Positions 10,303 through 21,563 of a stretch of 64,000 bases of DNA are shown here, one piece after another; within the stretch, counting starts at the first letter, position 1; each line of letters starts with the position of its first letter. The notes below the pieces were generated by a model, which was given only the letters and a program-made list of their open reading frames with translations, did not search any database and was not told where the DNA came from. This DNA comes from Polynucleobacter corsicus (GTDB lineage Bacteria; Pseudomonadota; Gammaproteobacteria; Burkholderiales; Burkholderiaceae). The DNA lies in contig NZ_CP061314.1 of assembly GCF_018688255.1 (NCBI RefSeq), positions 1,736,001 to 1,800,000 of the forward strand, in the 5' to 3' direction. Position numbers and translations under genes: made by a program.

Positions 10303-10320
10303 AAAACTAATTATAGGTAT
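10303..10320 (-). promoter_or_regulatory. 18-bp divergent intergenic region with a perfect -10 box for the adenosyltransferase gene
   Basis: On the minus strand TATAAT occupies 10315-10310, leaving 7 bases to the ATG at 10302, so the mRNA would start at or one base before the start codon. On the plus strand AATTAT at 10309-10314 (4/6) has the same spacing to the glcD ATG at 10321. The gap is too short for two conventional promoters with ribosome-binding sites. No convincing -35 box was found for either direction. Confidence 0.45.
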
Positions 10321-11835
10321 ATGGCTAAAATGATTCCTATGAATATGGTGACCCCACCCCCCGAACTCGCGGCTATTACCGCCCTGCAATCCAAACTGGT
10401 ATCGGCCCTGCGCCCTATCCTCCCCGAACATGCCCTACTGTGGGAGCCTGAGGACACGATCCCTTATGAATGCGATGGCCTAGCAGCTTATCGACGCATG
10501 CCCCTGGCAGTAGCTCTGCCAGAAACCGAGGAGCAGGTTGTTCAGATTCTAAAGACTTGCTTTGCGATGCAGGTACCCATCGTCCCCCGCGGATCTGGTA
10601 CCGGGCTATCGGGTGGTGCCATGCCCATCTCCCAGGGCTTAGTACTTTCATTAGCCAAACTCAAAAAGATCATCAACATTGATCCATTTACTAGAACTGC
10701 AGTTGTGCAACCGGGCGTTCGTAATTTAGCGATCTCCGAAGCGGTAGCTCATCTCGGACTGTATTACGCCCCAGATCCATCCTCGCAGATTGCTTGCTCT
10801 ATTGGCGGGAACGTCAACGAAAACTCCGGTGGTGTGCACTGCCTCAAATATGGTCTGACGCTTCATAATGTTTTAAAAGTGCGCGGCATTTTGATGAGCG
10901 GTGAGATCGTAGAGTTCGGCAGTCTTGCACCAGACTCCCCGGGACTCGATTTATTAGCAATCGTGATGGGTAGCGAGGGCATGCTTGCTGTAGTGACTGA
11001 AGTCACAGTCAAGCTGGTTGCTAAACCCAAGTTGGCGCGCGTCATTATGGCTAGCTTTGACGATATCGAAAAGGGTGCTGATGCAGTAGCGGCCATTATT
11101 GCTGCTGGGATTATTCCAGCCGGCCTAGAGATGATGGACAGAGCTACCACTCGCGCAGTAGAAGAATTTGTTCATGCAGGATATGACCTCGAAGCTGAAA
11201 CTATTCTGCTTTGCGAATCCGACGGCACGCCTGAAGAGGTTGCGGAAGAAATTGAGCGTATGACCAAAGTTCTAGAGCAAGCTGGCGCTAGCGGTATTCA
11301 GATTTCTCAGAACGAAGCGGAGCGTCTGAAGTTTTGGAGTGGTCGTAAAAATGCTTTCCCAGCAGCTGGTCGCTTAGCCGCCGACTATTACTGCATGGAT
11401 GGCACTATCCCACGCAGAAATATTGGCACTTTACTGAGACGTATCCAGGGTATGGAAAAGAAATATGGTCTTGCCTGCTTAAATGTATTTCATGCGGGTG
11501 ACGGCAATATGCATCCCCTCATTTTATTTAACGGTGCGGATCAAGAAGAGTGGCATCGCGCTGAAGAATTTGGTACAGAAATTTTAGAAGCCTGTGTTGA
11601 GCTTGATGGCACGATCACTGGTGAGCACGGTGTTGGTATTGAAAAAATTAACTCCATGTGCGTTCAATTTGGTGAAGGTGAACGTGAATCATTTTGGGGC
11701 GTTAAATCCGCATTTGATCCAGAGCGCTTATTAAATCCTGATAAAGCAATTCCTACTTTGAACCGTTGTGCTGAATATGGCCGCATGCGCATTAGTGGTG
11801 GCAACTTACCGCATCCTGAGTTGGAGCGTTTTTAA
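10321..11835 (+). CDS. glcD: Glycolate oxidase FAD-linked subunit
   Basis: The FAD-binding catalytic subunit of the membrane-associated glycolate oxidase GlcDEF, which oxidises glycolate to glyoxylate. It has 504 residues, near the E. coli length of 499. The FAD-binding PCMH domain is marked by VPIVPRGSGTGLSGGAMP at about 84-101 and by GGNVNENSGGVHCLKYG. The C-terminal domain carries the conserved FHAGDGNMHP and GTITGEHGVGIEK motifs. Several in-frame ATGs occur near the start (10321, 10330, 10339, 10345), so the exact start is uncertain. The stop overlaps the glcE start by one base, giving tight coupling. Confidence 0.92.
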   Translation: MAKMIPMNMVTPPPELAAITALQSKLVSALRPILPEHALLWEPEDTIPYECDGLAAYRRMPLAVALPETEEQVVQILKTCFAMQVPIVPRGSGTGLSGGAMPISQGLVLSLAKLKKIINIDPFTRTAVVQPGVRNLAISEAVAHLGLYYAPDPSSQIACSIGGNVNENSGGVHCLKYGLTLHNVLKVRGILMSGEIVEFGSLAPDSPGLDLLAIVMGSEGMLAVVTEVTVKLVAKPKLARVIMASFDDIEKGADAVAAIIAAGIIPAGLEMMDRATTRAVEEFVHAGYDLEAETILLCESDGTPEEVAEEIERMTKVLEQAGASGIQISQNEAERLKFWSGRKNAFPAAGRLAADYYCMDGTIPRRNIGTLLRRIQGMEKKYGLACLNVFHAGDGNMHPLILFNGADQEEWHRAEEFGTEILEACVELDGTITGEHGVGIEKINSMCVQFGEGERESFWGVKSAFDPERLLNPDKAIPTLNRCAEYGRMRISGGNLPHPELERF

Positions 11836-12983
11836 TGTCGGCATCTAGCAATACAAATATTGACTTATTTCAAGAGCAAATTCTGGCGGCAGTTAAAAAT
11901 AAAACTCCTTTATCCATTCAAGGTGGTGGCACCAAGTCTTGGTATGGGAATGCCAATTCTTATGCCAAGTTAGATACCCGCACTTACTCTGGGATTCTGG
12001 AATACCAGCCTGAAGAGCTAGTGATTACTGCGTGCGCCGGTACACCGCTAAAAGAAATTGAAGCCGCTCTAGCCGATAAGAATCAAGTGCTGGCATTTGA
12101 GCCGCCTCACTTTGGAGATAGCGCGACTTTTGGTGGAGCGATTGCTGCAGGCTTGGCAGGCCCAGGGCGCATTAGCGCCGGTAATTTACGGGATTTTGTT
12201 CTGGGTGCTCGCATCCTAGACGGTAAAGGCCAAGATCTATCCTTTGGCGGCAAGGTGATGAAGAACGTTGCGGGATATGATGTCTCCCGCTTATTACCTG
12301 GATCAATGGGAACCTTGTCGCTGTTGCTAGAAGCTTCTGTAAAAGTATTACCGCGACCAGCCGCTACAGCGTCTCTTCGTTGCAACATTACCCAAGCACG
12401 CGCACTGCAACTCCTAAATGAATGGGCAGGACAACCATTACCACTCTCAGCAAGCTGCTGGATCGGTAGTTCAATAGGTGGTGATGGTGAACTCACCATT
12501 CGCTTAGCTGGTGCTGCTGCTGCAGTCAAAGCAGCAATTCCGATCATGGGCGCAGCTGTCAACGCAAGCGAATTAGAACCTCAATTAGCTTCAGATTTTT
12601 GGGCTGCTTTGCGCGAACAGCAATTAGCTGTTTTTTCAAACCTCAATAGTGATGAAACTTTATATCGCCTCGCGCTTCCAGCCGCCTGCGGAACACTTGC
12701 TTTTGAAAATGCACATGGTGACATTGCTTTGGAATGGCATGGCCAACAACGCTGGCTAAAGGCACTGGGTGATGATGCAACTTTTACCTCTATCAAGGCC
12801 TTAGCTAGCGCTCATGGTGGGCATGCAACTCGGTTTAAGCAAGGAAGCAATATTGATCCAGGCAAGCAACGCTTTACCCTTCTGAGTGAGCAAGTACACT
12901 CCACTGCTTTAGAGGCAGTACAAGCGCGTCTCAGAACTGCCTTTGATCCAGCGGGCATATTTGCTACTTCACGTCTTCCCTAA
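11835..12983 (+). CDS. glcE: Glycolate oxidase FAD-binding subunit
   Basis: The second flavoprotein-like subunit of glycolate oxidase, 382 residues. It resembles the N-terminal half of GlcD: an FAD-binding region with IQGGGTKSWYGN near residue 29 and FGGAIAAGLAGPGRISAG at about 98-115, then GKVMKNVAGYDVSRLLPGS, the family's most conserved motif. GlcE is required for GlcDEF activity. The ATG overlaps the glcD stop (TAATG). glcF follows after 20 bases. Confidence 0.92.
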   Translation: MSASSNTNIDLFQEQILAAVKNKTPLSIQGGGTKSWYGNANSYAKLDTRTYSGILEYQPEELVITACAGTPLKEIEAALADKNQVLAFEPPHFGDSATFGGAIAAGLAGPGRISAGNLRDFVLGARILDGKGQDLSFGGKVMKNVAGYDVSRLLPGSMGTLSLLLEASVKVLPRPAATASLRCNITQARALQLLNEWAGQPLPLSASCWIGSSIGGDGELTIRLAGAAAAVKAAIPIMGAAVNASELEPQLASDFWAALREQQLAVFSNLNSDETLYRLALPAACGTLAFENAHGDIALEWHGQQRWLKALGDDATFTSIKALASAHGGHATRFKQGSNIDPGKQRFTLLSEQVHSTALEAVQARLRTAFDPAGIFATSRLP

Positions 12984-13003
12984 GCTCCTCCTTTAGCACC
13001 CTT

Positions 13004-14284
13004 ATGCAAACTCAACTCGCCCCCCAATTCGAAAATACTCCTGAGGGTATTGAAGCTGCCAGAATTCTTGGAAAATGTGTTCACTGCGGCTTCTGCACCG
13101 CTACATGCCCTACCTATCAATTACTTGGTGATGAGCTTGATGGTCCTCGAGGTCGCATCTACCTCATCAAGCAAATGGCGGAAGGCCAAGCCCCTACTGA
13201 AAAAACACGCCTGCATTTAGATCGCTGCCTGACTTGCCGCAATTGCGAAAGCACTTGCCCTAGTGGCGTGCAATACGGCAACTTAATAGATATTGGTCGT
13301 AAGTGGGCAGAAGAAAATACTCCTGAGCGCCCTCTTAGTCAGCGCCTTACCCGCTGGGCTCTGAAAGAGGGTTTAACCAGTCCTAAGTTATTTAACTCCG
13401 CAATGGCGATTGGTCGCTTAGTTCGACCACTCATGCCGACTGGTATCCAGCGCAAGATTCCGCAAGCTAAAAATAAAGCACTCAATACAAATACAGATCC
13501 CTATGCAAGGCCGCAGACTAGCCATTCACGCAAGATGCTATTGCTCGAGGGCTGCGTTCAACCTGGCATGTTGCCAAACATCAACTCATCAACAGCACGT
13601 GTTTTGGATGCCCTTAAGATTCAGTTAATTGCTGCGCCTAACGCCACTTGCTGCGGTGCATTGCGTCACCATCTAAACGATCAAGTGGGCGGCCTAGAAA
13701 ATGCCAAACAAAATATCGATGCCTGGTGGCCGCAAGTTGAGCAAGGCGTTGAAGCCATTGTGATGACCGCTTCTGGTTGTGGTGTGATGGTTAAAGATTA
13801 TGGCCATCTACTCTCCAATGATCCGCAATACGCCGCTAAGGCCAAGACCATCTCCGCTCTCACTAAAGATATCTCAGAAATCCTGCCAGCACTTCAGGAA
13901 GAGCTCGTTGCCCTAGTGGGTAGTGGTCCAAAACCTGGCGTGGTCTATCACCCACCCTGCACATTGCAACATGGCCAACAAATTCGCGGCAAGGTAGAGG
14001 GTCTGTTAGCTGGTATCGGTATTGGAGTGCGCTTATGCGCTGATAGCCACCTCTGCTGCGGTTCAGCGGGAACCTACTCAATAACTCAGCCAGAACTCTC
14101 AGAGCAATTACGCCATAACAAATTGACTCATCTCAATGCTGCCTGCGAAGAGTCTGGCGTACAAGTGATTGTCTCCGGAAATATTGGCTGCATCGCCCAC
14201 CTTCAACAAGATGACACTCCAGTGCTTCATTGGATTGAGATTGTTGACCAACTGATTAATCAACAAAGCCGAACCCAATCATGA
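13004..14284 (+). CDS. glcF: Glycolate oxidase iron-sulfur subunit
   Basis: The electron-transfer subunit of glycolate oxidase, 426 residues, probably passing electrons to the quinone pool. Two 4Fe-4S motifs are visible: C25-x2-C28-x2-C31-x3-C35 and C75-x2-C78-x2-C81-x3-C85. The C-terminal half holds two CCG domains, with CCGAL near 215 and CCGSAGTYS near 350, typical of heterodisulfide-reductase-like subunits. The stop overlaps the yggS start by 4 bases (ATGA). Confidence 0.94.
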   Translation: MQTQLAPQFENTPEGIEAARILGKCVHCGFCTATCPTYQLLGDELDGPRGRIYLIKQMAEGQAPTEKTRLHLDRCLTCRNCESTCPSGVQYGNLIDIGRKWAEENTPERPLSQRLTRWALKEGLTSPKLFNSAMAIGRLVRPLMPTGIQRKIPQAKNKALNTNTDPYARPQTSHSRKMLLLEGCVQPGMLPNINSSTARVLDALKIQLIAAPNATCCGALRHHLNDQVGGLENAKQNIDAWWPQVEQGVEAIVMTASGCGVMVKDYGHLLSNDPQYAAKAKTISALTKDISEILPALQEELVALVGSGPKPGVVYHPPCTLQHGQQIRGKVEGLLAGIGIGVRLCADSHLCCGSAGTYSITQPELSEQLRHNKLTHLNAACEESGVQVIVSGNIGCIAHLQQDDTPVLHWIEIVDQLINQQSRTQS

Positions 14285-15006
14285 GTCAAGTCACCACTAA
14301 TCTCATGATGGTGAGGCAACGACTTGAGTTGGCAGCCTTGGCAGCGAAACGTGAGCCCGAAGACATCCAACTACTCGCTGTCAGCAAAACCTTTCCAGCT
14401 ATAGCAATTGAGGAAGCAATGCATGTCGGGCAAATTGCCTTTGGTGAAAATTATGTCCAAGAAGGCGTTGAAAAAATTCAGCAGTTATCCAAATTACGCC
14501 CTTGGCTAGAGTGGCATTTTATCGGCCCACTACAAAGCAACAAGACACGTGATGTTGCAGAACACTTTGACTGGGTACACAGCATTGATCGCCTCAAAAT
14601 TGCAGAACGCCTTTCCACTCAACGTGGAGAATTTTCTAACTTAGGCCCATTACAAGTTTGCGTTCAAATTAATGTCAGCGAAGAAGATAGTAAAAGTGGT
14701 ATTTCTCTCGAAGAGGTCGACGCTCTTTGCGATGCGATTTCTAAATTACCTCATTTAGTTCTTCGTGGACTCATGGCTATCCCTGCACCTAGCGATGATG
14801 TCAACCAACAACGTCAATCTTTTGCAGCCGTTCGAGAATGTTTTGTTGGGATTAAGGCCAAGCATATTAGTGATGTTGGATATGATTTCTTTGATACGCT
14901 CTCCATGGGGATGTCTGATGATCTGGAGGCTGCGGTCACTGAAGGCAGCACTATAGTGCGTATCGGTAGCGCCATTTTTGGGAAGCGCGATAAGATTAAG
15001 GCATGA
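14281..15006 (+). CDS. yggS: YggS family pyridoxal phosphate homeostasis protein
   Basis: A 241-residue fold-type III PLP-binding protein that buffers pyridoxal 5'-phosphate and influences amino-acid pools. The PLP lysine is Lys36 in LLAVSKTFP. Other family motifs are FGENYVQE, WHFIGPLQSNKTR and the phosphate-binding SMGMSDDLEAAV near the C terminus. It overlaps glcF and proC by 4 bases each. The yggS-proC pairing is widespread in bacteria; the coupling to glcF puts both in the glycolate operon. Confidence 0.93.
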   Translation: MSQVTTNLMMVRQRLELAALAAKREPEDIQLLAVSKTFPAIAIEEAMHVGQIAFGENYVQEGVEKIQQLSKLRPWLEWHFIGPLQSNKTRDVAEHFDWVHSIDRLKIAERLSTQRGEFSNLGPLQVCVQINVSEEDSKSGISLEEVDALCDAISKLPHLVLRGLMAIPAPSDDVNQQRQSFAAVRECFVGIKAKHISDVGYDFFDTLSMGMSDDLEAAVTEGSTIVRIGSAIFGKRDKIKA

Positions 15007-15863
15007 GCACACAACAAACAAACCAAAATGCCCACATTACCTTCGTTGGGGGTGGCAACATGGGCCGCGCTTTAATTAGCGGCTTACTGGCCAATGGTTT
15101 TGAGGCTAATCAACTGTCTGTAGTCGAGGCTAATGCCAGCACTGGCTTGCAGTTGCACCAAGATTTTGGTGTGCAGATCATTGGTGCTTTAGATCAAATT
15201 GCTTTTAACTTCTCTAAAAACAATGTTGTGATCATGGCGATTAAGCCCCAAGACTTTAATTTGGTAGCCAAGTCTTTAAGTACAAAACTCAAGCATGCCA
15301 CTGCACCAGGTCTACTCATTCTCAGTATTGCTGCAGGCATTCGCCTTAAAGATATGAGTCGTTGGCTTGATCATGAGCGTTGTGTACGTGCGATGCCTAA
15401 TACCCCAGCATTAATTGGTAAGGGCATTACTGGGCTATTTGCTGATGCTACCGTCAATGCTGCCGACCGCGCCTTAGCTGAAACCATCTGTAATGCAGTA
15501 GGTCAAACTGTCTGGGTGAATGAAGAAAAACTCATGGATGCGGTTACCGCTGTTTCTGGAAGTGGTCCTGCCTATGTTTTTGCTTTTTTAGAGGCCATGC
15601 AATCGAGTGGTGAGAAACTTGGTTTGGATTCGGCCACAGCTCGCAAACTTGCTTATGCTACTTTAGAGGGTGCTTCGCAATTAGCCCATAACTCAGATGA
15701 GCATGCAGGTGTACTACGTGAACGTGTCACCTCCAAGGGTGGTACTACTGCTGCTGCACTGGATATGCTTAAGGAACTTGATTGGCATGGCGCACTTGAA
15801 AAAGCGATTGAAGCAGCAAATCAACGTGGCAAAACCATGGGTGATGAATTAGGTAAGACCTAA
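15003..15863 (+). CDS. proC: Pyrroline-5-carboxylate reductase
   Basis: The last enzyme of proline synthesis, reducing pyrroline-5-carboxylate with NAD(P)H; 286 residues. The N-terminal Rossmann motif [14 protein letters not shown] lies at about 15-28. The C-terminal dimerisation and active-site signature is present as [16 protein letters not shown] and, later, [13 protein letters not shown]. The last 15 bases overlap the 3' end of the convergent ubiA. Confidence 0.95.
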   Translation: MSTQQTNQNAHITFVGGGNMGRALISGLLANGFEANQLSVVEANASTGLQLHQDFGVQIIGALDQIAFNFSKNNVVIMAIKPQDFNLVAKSLSTKLKHATAPGLLILSIAAGIRLKDMSRWLDHERCVRAMPNTPALIGKGITGLFADATVNAADRALAETICNAVGQTVWVNEEKLMDAVTAVSGSGPAYVFAFLEAMQSSGEKLGLDSATARKLAYATLEGASQLAHNSDEHAGVLRERVTSKGGTTAAALDMLKELDWHGALEKAIEAANQRGKTMGDELGKT

Positions 15864-16700
15864 TAAGATTCCCAGAAATAGGAATCCACCCAACCAGTTG
15901 TTGTGGCGAAATGCCTTGAAGCAATCTTCCCGCTTACGACTAGCCACTAACTTCAGGTGATATACGGCGCAGGCTACAGCGAAGCACCAACCCACCCAAA
16001 AGTAATTATTCAGATTGGCTAGTTGAGCAACCCAAATCTGACTCAAGAATAACGCGCAGTAACTCAGGGCAATTGCAAGCACATCAAAGCGGCCAAAGGT
16101 AATTGCTGAGGTACGCAAACCCAAACGTAAATCATCATCACGATCGACCATCGCATAAGCGGTGTCATAGGCAATAGCCCAGAAGATGTTGCCCACAAAC
16201 AAAATCCAAGCCTCCATTGGAATAAAACCCAATACGGCAGCATAGGCCATTGGAATTCCAAAGCCAAAGGCAATGCCCAGAACTGCTTGCGGAATCGCAA
16301 AGAAACGTTTAGTGAAAGGATAAATAATCGCAACTGCTAAGGCGAAGAAAGAGAGATCTTGAGTTAAAGCATTCAGGGGTTGAATCAGTATGTAGGCTAT
16401 CAATGCCAAGGTAGCTGCTACAGCTAACGCCTCTTTTCCAAAAATCTTGCCACTCGTAATAGGTCGCTCTTTAGTTCTCAAAACATGGCGATCAAAATCT
16501 TGATCCGCATAGTCATTCATAGCGCACCCGGCGCTACGCATTAACCATGTTCCAAGAGAAAAAATAAGAAGTAGATGCCATTCAGGTAGACCGCCACTTG
16601 CCAGCCAAAGTGCCCACAAAGTTGGCCACAACAGCAGTAGCGTTCCGATCGGTTTATCCAGGCGGATCAGGTAGGCGTAAGCAACAATACGATCGCGCAT
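15849..16700 (-). CDS. ubiA: 4-hydroxybenzoate octaprenyltransferase
   Basis: An integral inner-membrane prenyltransferase of ubiquinone synthesis; 283 residues with about eight or nine hydrophobic helices. The first Asp-rich motif is NDYADQDFD at 62-70, followed by [10 protein letters not shown]. The second is [15 protein letters not shown] at about 180-194. Both bind the Mg-diphosphate of the prenyl donor. It lies 48 bases downstream of recG on the same strand and overlaps proC 3' end to 3' end by 15 bases. Confidence 0.95.
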   Translation of the reverse strand: MRDRIVAYAYLIRLDKPIGTLLLLWPTLWALWLASGGLPEWHLLLIFSLGTWLMRSAGCAMNDYADQDFDRHVLRTKERPITSGKIFGKEALAVAATLALIAYILIQPLNALTQDLSFFALAVAIIYPFTKRFFAIPQAVLGIAFGFGIPMAYAAVLGFIPMEAWILFVGNIFWAIAYDTAYAMVDRDDDLRLGLRTSAITFGRFDVLAIALSYCALFLSQIWVAQLANLNNYFWVGWCFAVACAVYHLKLVASRKREDCFKAFRHNNWLGGFLFLGILLGLT

Positions 16701-16748
16701 CAGATAAATAGCCTTTCTTTATTGGCAATCATAGTCATGGTGCAATTA

Positions 16749-18845
16749 TCAAGCTTTTAGAAACTCAGTGCGAGAGCCAAGCCAACGCTCCAGATGTCTT
16801 TCCACCAAGTCGCCATGCTCAGCTAGCAGACGCTCTGCCGCTGTCTGAGCCAACTCAATCAGCCATGCATCCCGTTGCAGGTCGACAAATCGCAACATCG
16901 CATCCCCAGATTGTTTGGCTCCCAATAGTTCACCTGGGCCACGAAGCGATAAGTCGCGCTCTGCTATTACGAATCCATCTGACGTTTCTCTTAAAGTTTG
17001 TAAGCGCTCTTTGGCGGCCATGGATAGAGGTTCTGCATACATCAAAATACAAACTGAATCCGCCGAACCGCGCCCAACACGCCCGCGCAACTGATGAATC
17101 TGTGCGTAGCCAAAACGTTCAGCGTGCTCAATTACCATCAGCGCCGCATTGGGCACATCCACTCCAACTTCAATCACGGTTGTCGCTACCAGTAACTGGA
17201 TTTCATTAGCCTTGAAAGCTGCCATTACTGCAGCCTTTTCTTCACTCTTTAAACGACCATGGACTAGACCAACCTTGAAATTCGGCAATGCTTGTGTAAG
17301 TTGCTCAAAACTTTCAACCGCTGTTTGCAATTGCAAGACTTCAGACTCCTCAATCAAAGGACAAACCCAATAGGCTTGCAATCCCTTAACCAACCAATCA
17401 TGTAGTCCACCAATCACCTCATCCCTGCGCGCTGCCTTCACTACCTTAGTGGCAATTGGTTTGCGGCCGGGAGGTAATTCATCTATTACAGAAACGTCTA
17501 AGTCAGCGTAGTAGGTCATTGCCAGAGTCCGTGGAATCGGAGTAGCCGACATCATCAACTGGTGACAATAAAAAAGTTCCGAGCCAACACGTTGCTGAAT
17601 CTCTAAACGCTGTCTCACACCAAAACGGTGTTGCTCATCAATGACTGCTAAGCCCAACTTGGCAAAACTCACCTTATCCTGAATGAGGGCATGCGTACCA
17701 ATAATGAGTTGAGCCTCACCGCTCTCAATTATTTCTTGTGCGAGTCGTTTCTCCTTAGCTTTCAAACTACCCGAAAGCCATGCAATCTTTACCCCTAAAG
17801 GCCCAAACCACTCCTGCATTTTGAGATAGTGTTGCTCCGCCAAAATCTCTGTCGGCGCCATGATGGCCGCTTGATAGCCATGATCCATAGCACGTGCAGC
17901 GGCTAAAGCTGCAATCACCGTTTTACCGCTACCAACATCACCTTGCAATAAGCGGTTCATTGGAAAGGTGTTTGATAAATCGACTCTAATCTCCGACCAG
18001 ACACGAGCTTGAGCACCTGTCAGCTCGAAGGGCAAGACTGTCAGTAAGCCATCTTCAATGCTGTTTTTTATTTTGTTTATTTTGCTTGCCTTGCTTGCTT
18101 GCTGACCCTTCACAAAACTAGGGGCTCGCCTTTCTCTTCGGATAGCATGCGCCCGCTTTAAAGAAATCTGCTGGGCTAGCAATTCTTCAAACTGCACGCG
18201 CCGCCAAGCTGGATGAGTACGCTCCAATAATGATTGGGTATTGGCATCAGCAGGTGGCTGGTGCAAATAGGTAATTGCATCTTGTAGTGGTGGCCAATCA
18301 TTTGTCGGCAGAATTTCTGCCATGAGTTTGGATGGCAGAAATTCCGCCAAACTTTCTTTTAAGCTTGCATCTTGAAGGGCCTTAAGCACCGCCTTACGAA
18401 TAATGGTTTGCGAGATTCCAGCGCTGGCTGGATAAACGGGGGTCAGGCTCGCTGGCAATGGTGCCTCTGGAATAACTGCACGCACAGTAGGGTGAACTAT
18501 CTCCGCACCTTGATAGCTCTCTCGAATTTCACCCCGCACACGAATATGACTACCGACTGCCATTTGCTTTTGCTGGCTAGGATAAAAATTGAGAAAACGC
18601 AGTTGTAACGAAGCAGTCTCATCTTCAATCGTGACCAGGAGCTGCCTTCTGGGGCGAAACGTCACCTGATTACGAATCACAAGGCCCTGAGTCTGAATCG
18701 AATGAAATCTCCCAAGACCCAAGGCTTCCTCGATGGTAAAGAGCTCTGTCTCATCCTCGTAGCGGGATGGCAGGTGCAAAGCAAGGGCCATAGGGCTGTT
18801 TAAACCCATCTTTTCGAGTGCAGTTGGCGGTCGCTTAGTCGTCAT
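16749..18845 (-). CDS. recG: ATP-dependent DNA helicase RecG
   Basis: A branched-DNA helicase that remodels stalled replication forks and Holliday junctions; 698 residues from the ATG at 18845. The frame is open to 18929, but that would overlap queA. MTTKRPPTALEKMGLNS fits the family start and gives nearly the E. coli length of 693. The N-terminal wedge/OB domain spans about 45-125. Walker A is GDVGSGKT at 302-309 and the DEQH box is at 403-406, with the RecG/Mfd motif FGVRQR just after. A short Lys/Ser-rich linker at about 246-262 (KGQQASKASKINKIK) is encoded by low-complexity DNA. The gene is divergent from queA by 30 bases. Confidence 0.95.
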   Translation of the reverse strand: MTTKRPPTALEKMGLNSPMALALHLPSRYEDETELFTIEEALGLGRFHSIQTQGLVIRNQVTFRPRRQLLVTIEDETASLQLRFLNFYPSQQKQMAVGSHIRVRGEIRESYQGAEIVHPTVRAVIPEAPLPASLTPVYPASAGISQTIIRKAVLKALQDASLKESLAEFLPSKLMAEILPTNDWPPLQDAITYLHQPPADANTQSLLERTHPAWRRVQFEELLAQQISLKRAHAIRRERRAPSFVKGQQASKASKINKIKNSIEDGLLTVLPFELTGAQARVWSEIRVDLSNTFPMNRLLQGDVGSGKTVIAALAAARAMDHGYQAAIMAPTEILAEQHYLKMQEWFGPLGVKIAWLSGSLKAKEKRLAQEIIESGEAQLIIGTHALIQDKVSFAKLGLAVIDEQHRFGVRQRLEIQQRVGSELFYCHQLMMSATPIPRTLAMTYYADLDVSVIDELPPGRKPIATKVVKAARRDEVIGGLHDWLVKGLQAYWVCPLIEESEVLQLQTAVESFEQLTQALPNFKVGLVHGRLKSEEKAAVMAAFKANEIQLLVATTVIEVGVDVPNAALMVIEHAERFGYAQIHQLRGRVGRGSADSVCILMYAEPLSMAAKERLQTLRETSDGFVIAERDLSLRGPGELLGAKQSGDAMLRFVDLQRDAWLIELAQTAAERLLAEHGDLVERHLERWLGSRTEFLKA

Positions 18846-18875
18846 CGTTAAAATCCAATACCTGATGGTAATGCT

Positions 18876-21076
<2,201 letters not shown>

Positions 21077-21211
21077 TAGACCCAAGGGCGTAAATAAGCC
21101 CTCAAAGCCCCATACAGTTTAGAATTGCGGGTTTACGGCTTCGCTTTAAAAGCCTAAAACTGAAGTAGTTTCTTGAAGCAGTTTTCAACTGGTAATTAAC
21201 GGAGGTTTTGT

Positions 21212-21538
21212 ATGTGGATTAGTAACGCTTTTGCCCAGGCTCCAGCCGCGGGCGCAGATTCTGGTGGCTTGATGAGCTTCCTTCCCCTTGTGTTGATGTT
21301 TGCAGTCTTGTACTTCATCATGATTCGCCCACAAATGAAGCGTCAAAAAGAAACTAAGGCAATGCTGGAGTCTCTTTCGGTTGGCGACGAGGTAGTCACT
21401 GTTGGCGGCATCATTGGCAAAGTAACTGCATTAAAAATCCAAGTAGTGACTGTTGAAATTGCTGCTGGTACTCAAGTGCAAATGCAAAAAGGCGCCATCA
21501 CAACAGTATTGCCAAAAGGCTCACTGAAGTCTGCTTAA
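21212..21538 (+). CDS. yajC: Preprotein translocase subunit YajC
   Basis: A small inner-membrane accessory of the SecDF complex, 108 residues. A single membrane helix at about residues 18-39 (MSFLPLVLMFAVLYFIMI) is followed by the family motif RPQMKRQKETKAML and then DEVVTVGGIIGKV. A good AACGGAGG ribosome-binding site precedes the ATG. The 135-base gap after tgt holds a possible weak promoter (TAGAAT near 21120) and a small inverted repeat, AAAACTG/CAGTTTT, at 21156-21185. Confidence 0.95.
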   Translation: MWISNAFAQAPAAGADSGGLMSFLPLVLMFAVLYFIMIRPQMKRQKETKAMLESLSVGDEVVTVGGIIGKVTALKIQVVTVEIAAGTQVQMQKGAITTVLPKGSLKSA

Positions 21539-21563
21539 TACGCTTGTTTAAAAGTACCTCAAT

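Noticed and set aside
10303..10320. Cobalamin riboswitch before the adenosyltransferase
   Set aside because: There are only 18 bases upstream and no B12-box sequence was seen.
10303..10431. 43-residue extension of the adenosyltransferase into glcD
   Set aside because: The extra residues are not family-like and the frame would overlap glcD; the ATG at 10302 fits.
12107..12562. 151-codon frame opposite glcE
   Set aside because: Antisense of a well-supported gene; composition is Ala/Pro/Ser-rich as expected from the opposite strand, with no recognisable motif.
18061..18115. Microsatellite or phase-variable tract in recG
   Set aside because: The TTGC-like and T-rich stretch is short and irregular, in frame, and encodes a Lys/Ser-rich linker; no sign of slippage.
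18846..18875. preQ1 riboswitch before queA
   Set aside because: The 30-base gap contains no preQ1-type stem and A-rich tail.
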